Notes: generated by a model not told the origin, from the sequence alone. 64,000 nucleotides of DNA from CBDCYH01 sp965224105 (GCA_965224105.1 CBDCYH010000002.1:1612001-1676000), one strand, 5' to 3'; counted from the first letter of the stretch, positions 15,713 through 25,058 are shown. Made by a program: numbers and translations.

Positions 15713-17485
15713 ATGCTGCACAATTGGAGGCTGTCACTAGTTGTCGTTTTTTTCTTGAGCTCCGCTGTATTAGCCGGTGAATCTTTTGCTCAAGTTCCGG
15801 TCTCTAGCAAAGATGCGTTTTTTGATGATTTTATTTATCAGAATGGAGTAGGGCACGATCCGAATTTACAGTTTGGTAGCGGTCAAGTTTTTGGGTCTAA
15901 CGTCTGGCACAAAAGAAGTGGGACAAATTCCTCAAGAGCGTGGAGGAGGTATAACTGGGAAGATGCAAATTGGCCAAATGGCTCAACTCTGTCATTCTCT
16001 AATTCGGTTATGACTCTTGAATATCCTGCTGGGCTTAGCTGGACACCAGCTGAGAGAAATCCGGTATTTCCCCTTGGAATGCTGTTTGGCCCGGGTACCT
16101 ACCATACAAGGATTAGACTTCATGAGATGGATGCTTCCAAATATCAAATCTCAGCGTTTTGGGTCTCAAGTCCGTACACTTACTTAATGGTATCAGGAAC
16201 TGATACAGTACTTGTTCGCGATGAACTTGATCTCGAATTCAATACTTGTTTCACTATTCCGAACCTCCCTGGCAGAAGTTGCTCTGAGCAAACAGTAGAA
16301 TTGCTGGCTGCAAACAATTTGTCGTCGACGAACGGTAATGATTACTTCGACTGCCATAGATGGCCACTTCATCCGACCGAATCGTATCTAGCAGATTGTC
16401 TACATAATGGAGAGTCGTTGTTTGCAGCTGAAACCGATTATGATGGGAATAACCAACCAGACAATAGGTGGTGGAACCTGATGATACATTGGGAACCATC
16501 GAAAATCACCTACAAGGCCTATTCTCCAAATGTCGTGTCATGGTTTGGAGGAACAGACGGCCAACCCAACGTAAGTCCGATTAATAGTAGTTCGTTTTCA
16601 ATAGATATTGAAGACAGTTCCGGCCTACCTAGGTGGGATGACATGTTTCCCGTGCTCAGTATGCACGTCAGACAGCACCAGAACGCGCTTCCGATATCGC
16701 TAAGTGAAGATCTGACCATGGAAGTAGATTGGTTCTACTACTCGCCAGAATTATTGACGGACGGGGCTGTTAGAGACGAGATTGATCTATTTCGCTCATC
16801 GAATCTTTCCAAGGTAAATACGATTCCCAACGCCGTATTCCTCCCAGTTGTGCCTAGTACCGATCAGCATGAGGTTCATATCGAAGGTCCCAACAAATTA
16901 TTGCGCAATGCATCCGGTCAGTGGAAAGTAAGGACGTCGAAGTTGAATGAGTCCTATGATATTGGGGCAGTATACTCAGTACAGTATCGTTACCGATTGC
17001 AATGGCCAAATTCCTCTTGGACCTCCTGGACAGGACTTTTACACCCAGATTTTGACTACACTAATTCGGATGCTTTCTGTTCGTTGCAGTTGAATGCCAC
17101 GGTCAACAATTATTACGGGCCCGGAGTCGATTCTGCAACGAAGACGATTCAACTTGTAAATGAGGTTTGTCTTCCGGGCGCTAAAGTCGGCGCATCGAAC
17201 GAATTTACTCAAGACCTTTCCGAGATTAGTGCCTCTCCTACGATCACGATTTCGCCCAATCCGGCGACGGTCACTGCTTCGTTAAATTTGAACCTGACTA
17301 CAAATGACCAGATAAGAGTACGAATTGTTGACATATTAGGTAGAGAAGTACTGCTGGTCGTTGACAAGAGGCTTGATGCGGGCGGGCATCATTTTCAAAT
17401 TGACCTACGAAACCTGAAATCAGGAATCTACATTGCGCAGTTGGAAGGCGATGTTGTTCAGGTTTTCCCCTTCGTTGTCCGATAG
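15713..17485 (+). CDS. GH16-like secreted protein with T9SS sorting tail
   Basis: A 590-residue secreted protein. The ATG at 15713 follows an AGGTGG Shine-Dalgarno-like site at 15702-15707 and starts a signal peptide ending at ESFAQ; a GTG at 15704 is the alternative. Residues ~30-350 look like a concanavalin-like beta-sandwich. The segment DELDLEFN contains Glu171, Asp173 and Glu175, matching the ExDxE catalytic motif of glycoside hydrolase family 16, and the domain closes with VDWFYYSP. A linker region (~390-470) is followed by a T9SS-type tail (ISPNPATVTASLN, VRIVDILGREV, GIYIAQL). The gene is clearly AT-richer than its neighbours. It converges on the polysaccharide cluster, so a beta-glucan or exopolysaccharide substrate is plausible but unproven. 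Confidence 0.72.
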   Translation: MLHNWRLSLVVVFFLSSAVLAGESFAQVPVSSKDAFFDDFIYQNGVGHDPNLQFGSGQVFGSNVWHKRSGTNSSRAWRRYNWEDANWPNGSTLSFSNSVMTLEYPAGLSWTPAERNPVFPLGMLFGPGTYHTRIRLHEMDASKYQISAFWVSSPYTYLMVSGTDTVLVRDELDLEFNTCFTIPNLPGRSCSEQTVELLAANNLSSTNGNDYFDCHRWPLHPTESYLADCLHNGESLFAAETDYDGNNQPDNRWWNLMIHWEPSKITYKAYSPNVVSWFGGTDGQPNVSPINSSSFSIDIEDSSGLPRWDDMFPVLSMHVRQHQNALPISLSEDLTMEVDWFYYSPELLTDGAVRDEIDLFRSSNLSKVNTIPNAVFLPVVPSTDQHEVHIEGPNKLLRNASGQWKVRTSKLNESYDIGAVYSVQYRYRLQWPNSSWTSWTGLLHPDFDYTNSDAFCSLQLNATVNNYYGPGVDSATKTIQLVNEVCLPGAKVGASNEFTQDLSEISASPTITISPNPATVTASLNLNLTTNDQIRVRIVDILGREVLLVVDKRLDAGGHHFQIDLRNLKSGIYIAQLEGDVVQVFPFVVR

Positions 17486-17501
17486 TCAGTCGTTTTGTTA
17501 T

Positions 17502-18731
17502 TTAGCTTAGTATTGTTGCAGCGATCAAGTCACCCCATGCTGCAACTGTGTGATGGCTAGCGAACTCAATTGCCGTATTGCGGTCAAATAGTTTTATATC
17601 GATAGAGTGAATGGCTGATTGGATTACTTTCGCTATTTCGTTTGGGTTTGAGCTGTCGATCGCGTAACCCAATTTATAGTCTCTGGTCCATTTCCCCACG
17701 AGCCCCCAGTCGCTCGCAATGACGGGAAGCCCGGCACCCGCCGCCCGTATGAGCACGTTACTCGATCCAACGTGATCTTGATACGGCAGAAGCGCGATGT
17801 CTGAAGCTCCAAAGTAGTCCCCAATTTCTCGATCTGCCACGAACTTATCTACTACCACGATTTCCGCGCGCTCGCGCCTCTTTTCGATTTCGGGAATGAG
17901 GTGCCCGGCGTAGTTGATATCAATTGGTCCGACAAATAAGAAAGCTATCTTGCTTAAAGTCTCCTCACTCAGGAAGTCGATCGCTTCCAAGATTTTGTGC
18001 ACACCTTTTCGTTTTGTTTGTGATCCGAATGATAGCAGCACTCGTTTGTGACTCGCGATTCCAAGATCTTTCAACATGTCGGCTTTGGAAACGCGCGTCT
18101 GAAAGAACTCGACGGGATCTGGCAGTGCATGTGCGGCAACATCTCCGAGCGACCTGAGCCACCTGACGGCATACGGATCGAGAGACAGGACGCTTGACAG
18201 GTGGCGATTCCTGGCCGCAAATTTCATCAGTTGCCTTTTACGGAACGATGTAACCACCGACCTGGCGGATGTGACCGGGTAGCCGATCGTCGGCCTGAAG
18301 TAAATTCCAGCGACCTTTACCGGATAGTCGAACCGAAGTCCCATTCCTAGAGGGATCAGCAGATGGTCTAGATACATTAGCAGACACCTGTCAGGTCTCA
18401 CAGCTGTTATTATTTTGGCCAGACAGCGTCCCTGGGCAAGATTGTTTTTAACCAGGCCTCCGCCAGCAAATGTGGGGTCGAGATAGCGGTACAGGGAAAT
18501 AATCTCGAGGTCGTCGGTGCCTGGTTTTTGCACGGCTTCGGCGAATTCCGGCTCGACCTCAAGCTGATCATCGAAGACCGCAAGTTGCAATTTTGTCGGC
18601 CAGCCTATTCTGGCCCAGTAGTCGATCAAGTATTTGAGATACTGACCGCGATGTCCCCCGCCATATGGTTCAAACACTAGCAGAGATTTCCGAGTACGGC
18701 TATTTGTTTGGTGATTTTTCAACCCCGTCAA
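17502..18731 (-). CDS. Glycosyltransferase family 4-type protein
   Basis: A 409-residue GT-B fold glycosyltransferase. The N-terminal half starts SLLVFEPYGGGHRGQYLKYL. The C-terminal half carries the donor-binding Rossmann domain: VLLSFGSQTKRKGVHKILEA (~230-250) and DYFGASDIALLPYQDHVGSS followed by AGAGLPVIASD (~310-345), the group-1/GT4 signature. Its start overlaps the stop of the O-antigen ligase-like gene by four bases, so it is translated in an operon with the ligase and the Wzz-like protein. It likely adds a sugar during assembly of a surface polysaccharide; donor and acceptor are unknown. Confidence 0.87.
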   Translation of the reverse strand: MTGLKNHQTNSRTRKSLLVFEPYGGGHRGQYLKYLIDYWARIGWPTKLQLAVFDDQLEVEPEFAEAVQKPGTDDLEIISLYRYLDPTFAGGGLVKNNLAQGRCLAKIITAVRPDRCLLMYLDHLLIPLGMGLRFDYPVKVAGIYFRPTIGYPVTSARSVVTSFRKRQLMKFAARNRHLSSVLSLDPYAVRWLRSLGDVAAHALPDPVEFFQTRVSKADMLKDLGIASHKRVLLSFGSQTKRKGVHKILEAIDFLSEETLSKIAFLFVGPIDINYAGHLIPEIEKRRERAEIVVVDKFVADREIGDYFGASDIALLPYQDHVGSSNVLIRAAGAGLPVIASDWGLVGKWTRDYKLGYAIDSSNPNEIAKVIQSAIHSIDIKLFDRNTAIEFASHHTVAAWGDLIAATILS

Positions 18732-20152
18732 GCAATTTCTCGGCGCGCTCTACTCTGCCGCTGGGTCTCTCCCCCAACAATCCCGAGTAGCACTGCAAGC
18801 ACAAAAAGGGAATCGTTATTGAACAGCGCGTTCGAAGTGATATTAGTAAGCAAGATGGCTACCAGCGTCGCCGACGCGGCGATAACCCCTGCACGTTCGA
18901 AGTTGGACTGGAAGGCTTTTCGCGCAACGGTTGCGAAGCCATTGCCAATCATCCGCAGCCAGAGATAGGAAATTAACAGGAGTCCCCAGATGCCGTACTT
19001 CAACCAGACGCTTAGGAAACCGTTATGGACAAATGCGTCCACGTCTGTAGAGAAACGTGTTAAGTCGAAGAACTCGTAAACCATCCCCGGCCCATGCCCC
19101 AATATGGGATTCGATTTCACCAATTCCCAGACCGTTGCCGTTTCGTGCCATCGGTTGGTGAGCGACAAGTCCTGCGTCGCCGCCGTCCCGATCGAGGCGA
19201 ATCGATCAACGAGGCCCGTAACGAACAGGATGAAGTATTGTGGAACGAATAATAAACCCGCGGCAACAAGGGCGACGCTTGCAAGAAAAGAAGCAAACAA
19301 AAGATCACGTCTTTCCTTATTACCCTCGAGAAAGAAAACGACAGACATTGCCACAACGTACCCTATCCAGTAGGCCCTGCTCTGTGTGAACACCAGCGCG
19401 GCACCCACCCCGAGGAACATCAGCACATAGACAAGTCTTTTTCTGCCAATGGAGTGAACAGCAAGACAGCCCAGCAAGATGGTGGCAGTCATCAATAGCA
19501 AATCGTTCACAACCACCCTGCCGGTGAGAATCTGATAAATGTACTCGGCTGACTGAATCTTGTGGTTCAGCTCGAACGCGTTGCGAATAGCGGCATAGAC
19601 GCCCAATCCAACAAGCGAGTAAACGATAACCTTCCTTGTCTTGGCATTGCTCGCCCACGCCTCCTTTATTGGGAAGTACAACCCCAGCTGGCTGAGCGCG
19701 AACACCTCGCTAATGGCCAGCCGCGGAGTCCCGCCATAGACAAACGATATGAACAGGGAGAGTGGCAGGAGTAGAATGAAGGTCCAGACAGCCCCGTCTC
19801 CCGGTATCTGCATTAGACTCCTCTTGCTGCTCTGCATCCGCGTGTAGTACCAGCATCCCATGTACAAAACGATAAGGAGTCCGGAGACTATCTCGGCGGC
19901 GGATAAGCCGGGATCTGTGTTAAGCGCCAGGATCGGAGCGACCAGAACGATCGCCAGCCAGTAGTCCCGGTCGGTTGGTATGCGGATTAATCCGTACACT
20001 ACGATGCCTGCAGCCGGGATGATCAGGGCGAGAAACGGATTGACAAGGCTAAGCAGGACCGACGCCGCCACACCCGCTGCAAGCGGTACCAACGACGGCG
20101 CGGTCAAAGGCGTGGCTCGATGCGATCTGAGCTGGGCGGGGTTGGTTAGCAT
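18728..20152 (-). CDS. O-antigen ligase / polymerase (Wzy_C) family membrane protein
   Basis: A 474-residue polytopic membrane protein with about twelve hydrophobic segments. The Wzy_C region is recognisable: TQSRAYWIGYV in a central loop-helix, a large periplasmic loop with LTNRWHETATVWELVKSNPI and GHGPGMVYEF, then VHNGFLSVWLKYGIWG. This family polymerises or ligates undecaprenyl-linked glycans. It lies between the Wzz-like gene (18-base gap) and the glycosyltransferase (four-base overlap). Polymerase and ligase roles cannot be separated by sequence alone; with an adjacent Wzz-like protein, polymerase is more likely. Confidence 0.85.
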   Translation of the reverse strand: MLTNPAQLRSHRATPLTAPSLVPLAAGVAASVLLSLVNPFLALIIPAAGIVVYGLIRIPTDRDYWLAIVLVAPILALNTDPGLSAAEIVSGLLIVLYMGCWYYTRMQSSKRSLMQIPGDGAVWTFILLLPLSLFISFVYGGTPRLAISEVFALSQLGLYFPIKEAWASNAKTRKVIVYSLVGLGVYAAIRNAFELNHKIQSAEYIYQILTGRVVVNDLLLMTATILLGCLAVHSIGRKRLVYVLMFLGVGAALVFTQSRAYWIGYVVAMSVVFFLEGNKERRDLLFASFLASVALVAAGLLFVPQYFILFVTGLVDRFASIGTAATQDLSLTNRWHETATVWELVKSNPILGHGPGMVYEFFDLTRFSTDVDAFVHNGFLSVWLKYGIWGLLLISYLWLRMIGNGFATVARKAFQSNFERAGVIAASATLVAILLTNITSNALFNNDSLFVLAVLLGIVGGETQRQSRARREIA

Positions 20153-20170
20153 CGCAGTGTCGTGGGCTGG

Positions 20171-21352
20171 CTATAAACCAGCAAACCGTTGACGCGTAAT
20201 GTCGCGAAAATGCGCCATCACCTGCCTGAACAAAACAAACAGGATTGCGAGGATGAACGCGGACAGGGTTATCATGATGCATATCCGCGGGCGCTTCGGG
20301 TGAGACTTCTTGATCGGTGGAACCGCAGCGTCGACAACTTGCACCGACTCTATCTCGAGCATCTCGTCAAACTTCGCCTGCTCAACTAATGGCGCCAATA
20401 CTTCGATCACGCGCGTCTGAATGACCCGGTCCAACTCGAGGTTGGCGTACTGCCGCGCGACAGCCGGGATCGTGTCCTGCGCCACAGGAAGAATCGCCTC
20501 GCTACCTGCCATCGCCTGGTTATACTTCCGGCGAGCCGCCCGCACAAAACTCTCCGCCGACCGTACCTCCGCGTTGTTCGGACCGAGCTGCGTGCGCAAC
20601 GCTTCGTAGTTAATTTCCGCCTCCAATAAGTTCGCCCGCATTACGGCAACGTTCTCAAAGAATGCCTGCGACTGCACCTCCAGATCAAACACTCCAAACT
20701 CTTCCTGAAAATTCTGAATCGCAGCGAGCAAAGAATCCCTTTCGCGCCCAGCCTGCCGGTATCTCCGCTCAACAAAAGAACGGAAATTCGAGGCCGACTC
20801 AGACGACAGTCGGGCGTTCATTCTATTCAGCTCGGCCGCCATGAAGTTCGCCATGTCTGATGCGCGCTGCGGATCACTATCAGTCACCTTGACACTCAGG
20901 AAGTCGTACTCGTTATCTATCGTGAATACAGTCTTGTCACCGAGCGTTCCAATAGCGTCTTCCCGGGGATGATCAGCATCAGCCAGATCGTATGCAGTGA
21001 TGAGGTCGAACTCGTCCACAACGGCTTCCCGCAAGGTGCGACTCTGCAGAATCGTCAGGTAACGCGCAAAGTCGCCCGACGAACCTCTGAGAAAACTTGT
21101 TGCTGCTGACGCGAGATCGTTTGAGAGTAGTGCCGACAGGGATCCCTTCGATTCCTCCGGAACCATGAGGCTAGTCGCAGCCGTGAACTGCTTCGGGATA
21201 AGCAAACTGATGATCACTGACGCAATCGCCGCTAGACCCGTCACCACCACAATAAACCGCCGGTACCGATAAATTTCTGCCGCGGCAGTCCAAAACCCCG
21301 AATCCCCGGATTCAAAATTCGCAGTCGATGATCCCTCTGTCGTTTCAGGCAT
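20171..21352 (-). CDS. Wzz/GumC-type polysaccharide chain-length determinant
   Basis: A 393-residue inner-membrane protein with the polysaccharide co-polymerase layout: a cytoplasmic N-terminus, TM1 at ~33-52 (FIVVVTGLAAIASVIISLL), a long periplasmic coiled-coil domain, and TM2 at ~355-378 after a proline/lysine-rich segment (VPPIKKSHPKRPRI). No C-terminal tyrosine-kinase domain is present. It is the first gene of the three-gene polysaccharide operon. Its role is to set the length of the glycan made by the neighbouring Wzy-like protein. The upstream ~275 bases should hold the operon promoter. Confidence 0.87.
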   Translation of the reverse strand: MPETTEGSSTANFESGDSGFWTAAAEIYRYRRFIVVVTGLAAIASVIISLLIPKQFTAATSLMVPEESKGSLSALLSNDLASAATSFLRGSSGDFARYLTILQSRTLREAVVDEFDLITAYDLADADHPREDAIGTLGDKTVFTIDNEYDFLSVKVTDSDPQRASDMANFMAAELNRMNARLSSESASNFRSFVERRYRQAGRERDSLLAAIQNFQEEFGVFDLEVQSQAFFENVAVMRANLLEAEINYEALRTQLGPNNAEVRSAESFVRAARRKYNQAMAGSEAILPVAQDTIPAVARQYANLELDRVIQTRVIEVLAPLVEQAKFDEMLEIESVQVVDAAVPPIKKSHPKRPRICIMITLSAFILAILFVLFRQVMAHFRDITRQRFAGL

Positions 21353-21628
21353 TCCGATTGATTGAATTATTTACTGCGATCCAAATGGTACGCTGACACC
21401 AATCTACAATGGTTGCAATAGAAATATTGTGTCACGTGCAGTAGTAGCGAATCGGGTATACGCTGGTTCCAAATAGGCGGCTGCCTTTGCCCATGATCGT
21501 GAGATGAGGCCGAAAAATAGTGAAGGCGCAAAGGTTTCGCAATTGTCGGTCGTCGATGACCAGCTGTCACTTCTGCGTTTGGGAGTCGCATTCGTTAACT
21601 TGAAACGCACAAAACGTAGACAACTGTA

Positions 21629-22645
21629 ATGGCTAAGAGATTTTTTCTTCTGATTGTCCCCGTATTACTCGTATTGCCTCAAATCGGGCAATCGCAGTCG
21701 ACTTCTGACGAGGAGGCGATTATGGAGACCATAGCTACCTTCTTTAAGGGTTTCGCAGCCAAGGACGAGCAGGTCATGCGATCCGTGACCGATCCCGGAG
21801 CACGGCTGGTCATCACAGCTGCAGACAGTGCGGGTGTTCCGGTGATGCGGCCCGTCACGATGGACGAGTTTTTCGGATTTATAACAAACAGCCAGCGCGA
21901 AATCGTTGAGACCTACTGGGATCCCGAAATCTACGTGCACGACAACCTGGCAACCGTCTGGATGGACTATAACCTCTGGGTTGGCGACGTAATAGATCAC
22001 TGCGGCAAGGACAACTTTCAATTGTTCAGGAGCCCGGACGGGTGGCGTATCATCGCGATCGCAGACACACAGCGAAAAGAAGGTTGCAAGCCGAAACCAG
22101 AGCGTCCGTCGCAGTCGTTTTTGTATTTGAAGGGCACCCCCTATCAGCGATTCCTGCAGGGTGTGAATGCCCGGAAAGAGATGTGGTACACAAACAACGA
22201 AAGGAAGAAGCTCTCAGACCACCAGCGAAAACGTGTTGAGCAAATCAGTAAGAAATGGTACCTGCTGGCGGTCGCGGAGGATCGTTGCAGCGATTCCGCG
22301 AACACCATTCCATACCTGTCTGTACTGTTGGACGAATCGGACAACATTGACCTGCGGATAGTCGACGCCCGCGCGGGTAGCGAGCTGCTAGAGAAATACC
22401 GGACACCGGATGGACGATCGGCAACGCCAACCGTGGTGCTCCTGGACTCTGATTTGCGGGAGAGGGGAGCGTGGGTCGAGCGCCCAGCGGGGCTTCAGGA
22501 ATGGGCGATGGCGAACAGGGACAGCGTAACCCAGGATGAATTTATGACTGCGAAGTTTGCCTGGTACGATGCAGATGGTGGGACCGGAACGATCAACGAA
22601 GTGCTGGACTTGATTGAGCAGGCCGAACAGGAAGACGACCGCTGA
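21629..22645 (+). CDS. Secreted NTF2-like / thioredoxin-like fusion protein
   Basis: A 338-residue exported protein with signal peptide (MAKRFFLLIVPVLLVLPQIG to SQS). Residues ~25-150 form an NTF2-like cone: EEAIMETIATFFKGFAAKDE, then VTMDEFFGFI, and DNLATVWMDYNLW followed by HCGKDNFQLFRSPDGWRIIA, the typical closing strands. Residues ~200-300 resemble a thioredoxin fold (KKWYLLAVAEDRCSDS, then NIDLRIVDARAGSELLEKY and SATPTVVLLD with the cis-Pro-like TP). The CxxC site is reduced to a single Cys (EDRCSDS), so classical dithiol redox activity is unlikely. A short helical tail ends the protein. The fusion is unusual and its role is unknown. Confidence 0.68.
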   Translation: MAKRFFLLIVPVLLVLPQIGQSQSTSDEEAIMETIATFFKGFAAKDEQVMRSVTDPGARLVITAADSAGVPVMRPVTMDEFFGFITNSQREIVETYWDPEIYVHDNLATVWMDYNLWVGDVIDHCGKDNFQLFRSPDGWRIIAIADTQRKEGCKPKPERPSQSFLYLKGTPYQRFLQGVNARKEMWYTNNERKKLSDHQRKRVEQISKKWYLLAVAEDRCSDSANTIPYLSVLLDESDNIDLRIVDARAGSELLEKYRTPDGRSATPTVVLLDSDLRERGAWVERPAGLQEWAMANRDSVTQDEFMTAKFAWYDADGGTGTINEVLDLIEQAEQEDDR

Positions 22646-22820
22646 TGATTATCAGCTGTCAGCACACTTCCAAAATCCGGTTCGCGGTCTACTCGCACTT
22701 TGTGAGTCGGCGTGAAACAGCGAGCAGAAATTTATTGGCACGGCGCGCAGTCCACACTAGATAATCGGGAGCAACATCACTACATTTCGGGCCCCCGAAA
22801 TTGTTACACGCTTGTCTATA

Positions 22821-23651
22821 ATGGGTCGCGATACAACTAGTCATAAGTATGCTTTTCGTTCGCGCCAACGCATTGGCAAGTACCGGATCGAGGGCAGACT
22901 AGGATACGGCGGATTCGCACAGGTCTATCGTGCGATGGACACTATTGAAGGTATCCGGGTGGCCATTAAACTTCCACACGAGTCACTCGTGACCGACGAG
23001 GTGATGAGCGATTTCAAGAATGAGGTGCGGATTTCTGCCAAGCTTGATCATCCCAACATTCTGCCCCTGAAAGACGCAAGCATTATCGACGGAAGGCTGG
23101 TTCTCACCTACCCGCTGGGTAAATCCACGCTGGGCGTTAGAATAAAAAAGCGGATGGCGGTGAAAACGGCCCTCTACTACGCCGAACAGATGATCGAGGC
23201 GGTCGCCTACGCACATCTGCACAACATCGTCCACTGCGATATCAAACCAGAGAATGTCATCCTGTTCGATGGAAACGTCGCCAGGCTTGGTGATTTTGGG
23301 ATTGCAAAAGTTGCCCACAGAACGCTCTCCGCTTCGGGCCAGGGTACGGTCGGACACATGGCTCCGGAGCAAGCAATGGGCAAACCGTCGCAAAAGTCGG
23401 ACGTCTTCGCTCTCGGCCTAACTATTTGGCGGATGCTCACGGGTGAATGGCCGCAATGGCCATATGAGTGGCCACTTGTTCGGGCTTCACGCCTCCGCGG
23501 AAAGGTGCATCCGGATATGATTGCCTTCCTTCGTCGCTCGCTGGAGTTCAATCCGCGGAAACGCTTCCGGGACGCCGACCAGATGCTAGAACATTTTCTG
23601 CCCGCGAAAAGGAAAACGGAAATCCTGCTCAGGAAAAAGCGCTCCCGTTAG
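22821..23651 (+). CDS. Serine/threonine protein kinase, kinase domain only (non-RD)
   Basis: A 276-residue Hanks-type kinase. Seen: glycine loop GYGGFAQVYRA (28-38), Lys50 in VAIK, alpha-C Glu68, catalytic loop HCDIKPEN with Asp140 and Asn145, DFG at 158-160 and APE at 181-183. The residue before the catalytic Asp is Cys instead of Arg, making it a non-RD kinase. No transmembrane helix, PASTA or other sensor domain follows; the protein ends with a lysine/arginine-rich tail. ATG 22821 is preferred to the TTG at 22812. The gene stands alone, so neither substrates nor a partner phosphatase can be inferred. Confidence 0.9.
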   Translation: MGRDTTSHKYAFRSRQRIGKYRIEGRLGYGGFAQVYRAMDTIEGIRVAIKLPHESLVTDEVMSDFKNEVRISAKLDHPNILPLKDASIIDGRLVLTYPLGKSTLGVRIKKRMAVKTALYYAEQMIEAVAYAHLHNIVHCDIKPENVILFDGNVARLGDFGIAKVAHRTLSASGQGTVGHMAPEQAMGKPSQKSDVFALGLTIWRMLTGEWPQWPYEWPLVRASRLRGKVHPDMIAFLRRSLEFNPRKRFRDADQMLEHFLPAKRKTEILLRKKRSR

Positions 23652-23658
23652 ACGGGAG
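23642..23658. terminator. Hairpin spanning the kinase stop codon
   Basis: CTCCCGT (23642-23648) and ACGGGAG (23652-23658) form a perfect 7-bp stem. The three-base loop is the TAG stop codon of the kinase gene. There is no clear U-tract, so this is a weak terminator candidate or a bidirectional structure between the convergent kinase and DinB genes. Confidence 0.4.
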
Positions 23659-23673
23659 AATCGTTGTTAGGCG

Positions 23674-24198
23674 CTAGGAATTCAGGATACCGATGTAGCG
23701 AGTCCACGGCCCCACCTCGTCTGAATATTGCTTCGCCATAACCCGGCATATCTGGGCGATATGGGAATAATCGTGGGTAACCCACGTCGCCAAGTGGTTG
23801 CGCAGTGTCACCGTGCCGAACTCCGGATGGTGCCCGGTCTTGTCGAGTTGTTCATCTGTGATCGCTAGATGCAGCAGCCGTTCCATATTGCTCATACGCA
23901 AGCGTCCAAATTCAGCAAGAAGGTCGTCGAGCGCCCAATCAGCGTACAGCTCGGACTGTGCGAAGCGGTCAAAAGGTTCGAACGGCACCGACTCGCCGTG
24001 TTGGAGAATTATCTCGGTTCGCGATATCCAGTCCGTGTTCTCGCCGTGGATCAGGTGGCCGACTACCTCGAACGGCGACCAGGTCCCCGGGCCTTCGTCG
24101 GCCTTCGCCCAGCCGTCGGGCAGTCCGCTTAACAGACCCGTCAAACAGATCGGTGTCCTGGCGAGCAGTCCCACCGCATCAGCAACGCTGTATTTCAT
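23674..24198 (-). CDS. DinB family protein
   Basis: A 174-residue cytosolic four-helix-bundle protein of the DinB/YfiT superfamily. Candidate metal ligands are the His in VVGHLIHGE (helix 2) and the pair in THDYSHIAQI (helix 4), the usual three-His arrangement. It also has the typical WSPFEVVGHL and LRNHLATW motifs. ATG 24198 (MKYSVADAV) is chosen since the longer frame to 24258 adds a 20-residue extension unlike the family. It is convergent with the kinase gene. Related proteins are thiol-dependent metalloenzymes or uncharacterised; the substrate is unknown. Confidence 0.82.
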   Translation of the reverse strand: MKYSVADAVGLLARTPICLTGLLSGLPDGWAKADEGPGTWSPFEVVGHLIHGENTDWISRTEIILQHGESVPFEPFDRFAQSELYADWALDDLLAEFGRLRMSNMERLLHLAITDEQLDKTGHHPEFGTVTLRNHLATWVTHDYSHIAQICRVMAKQYSDEVGPWTRYIGILNS

Positions 24199-24383
24199 GC
24201 TTTCCGTGCTACACGCTGCCCCGGGAGCACCAATAAGGAAAAACGGACTTAGGTGCACCTTGAAGCAGCACCGTTGATGTTATCGGGAGCATGATCCGTG
24301 CAAATTGGCGTGCTCCCAACGTTTTCGCCCTACATTGGCGCTATCAGCCAAGATACGACCCAGTCGGGTCTTCATACCAACGT

Positions 24384-25058
24384 CTAGAACCCGATTCCTA
24401 TGAGGCCCGTGAAAGCACCCAGATCAATTTCTCTACCGAGCGCGCCTCCGTCAAAATCATCGCGGACCGTACCGATCCCGGCAGAGTAGCGTAGGTCGAA
24501 GGTAAGAGAAATTGCTGACAGATCCAGAGATACACCGGCGCCAGCGATCCACCCGAGCTCCCGCTCATTAAAGGCTTCTTTAGTAAGAAGTGACGCTTCC
24601 GTCGCAATATCTCCGATCTCTTTTCCCTTCAGGTCCACACTCTCATTCACAATTACCCCAATCACCGGACCGCCATACAGCCTGGGCTGCAAATTGTTGG
24701 ATGGCGAGAATCGATAGGCGAGAGTGACAGGTATCTCGATATATCCCAACTCCAGAGAAGCGTCAGGATCCAACGGGCCACCTGACTGGATTACGTCCAA
24801 ATTCTGCTGGGTCACAATCTTCTGGGCGTACAACCCCTCCACATATATGCCAAAGCTTTTTGGTAGCGGGACCATGAAAAAGGCTCCTAGCGTGAGCCCT
24901 GTTTCGGTGCCCAACGTGTTCTCATCGATGTCTGTAATAATTTGCGTCTGCTGCACGCCGCCCCGGATCCCGAAACCTTGCGCCGACAGCGTAGCCGGTG
25001 CGAGCCCGAATATGAGAAATAGGATAGCGGTTACGCAGATGCGTCTCTGGTTGTCCAT
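24384..25058 (-). CDS. PorT-like outer-membrane beta-barrel protein
   Basis: A 224-residue protein with a signal peptide ending at LSAQG. It shows the small beta-barrel pattern of the outer-membrane PorT/OMP_b-brl family: GFGIRGGVQQTQI, TGLTLGAFFMVPL, FGIYVEGLYAQK, ELGYIEIPVTLAYRF, PRLYGGPVIG, GWIAGAGVSLDLS and a final strand with aromatic C-terminal Phe (GLIGIGF). About eight strands are predicted. It follows the cupin gene on the same strand after 97 bases and may be co-transcribed. Function is unknown. Confidence 0.8.
   Translation of the reverse strand: MDNQRRICVTAILFLIFGLAPATLSAQGFGIRGGVQQTQIITDIDENTLGTETGLTLGAFFMVPLPKSFGIYVEGLYAQKIVTQQNLDVIQSGGPLDPDASLELGYIEIPVTLAYRFSPSNNLQPRLYGGPVIGVIVNESVDLKGKEIGDIATEASLLTKEAFNERELGWIAGAGVSLDLSAISLTFDLRYSAGIGTVRDDFDGGALGREIDLGAFTGLIGIGF

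Noticed and set aside
22641..22656. GCTGAT/ATCAGC hairpin as a terminator at the end of the NTF2-like gene
   Set aside because: Six-bp stem overlapping the stop codon with no T-run; too weak to list.
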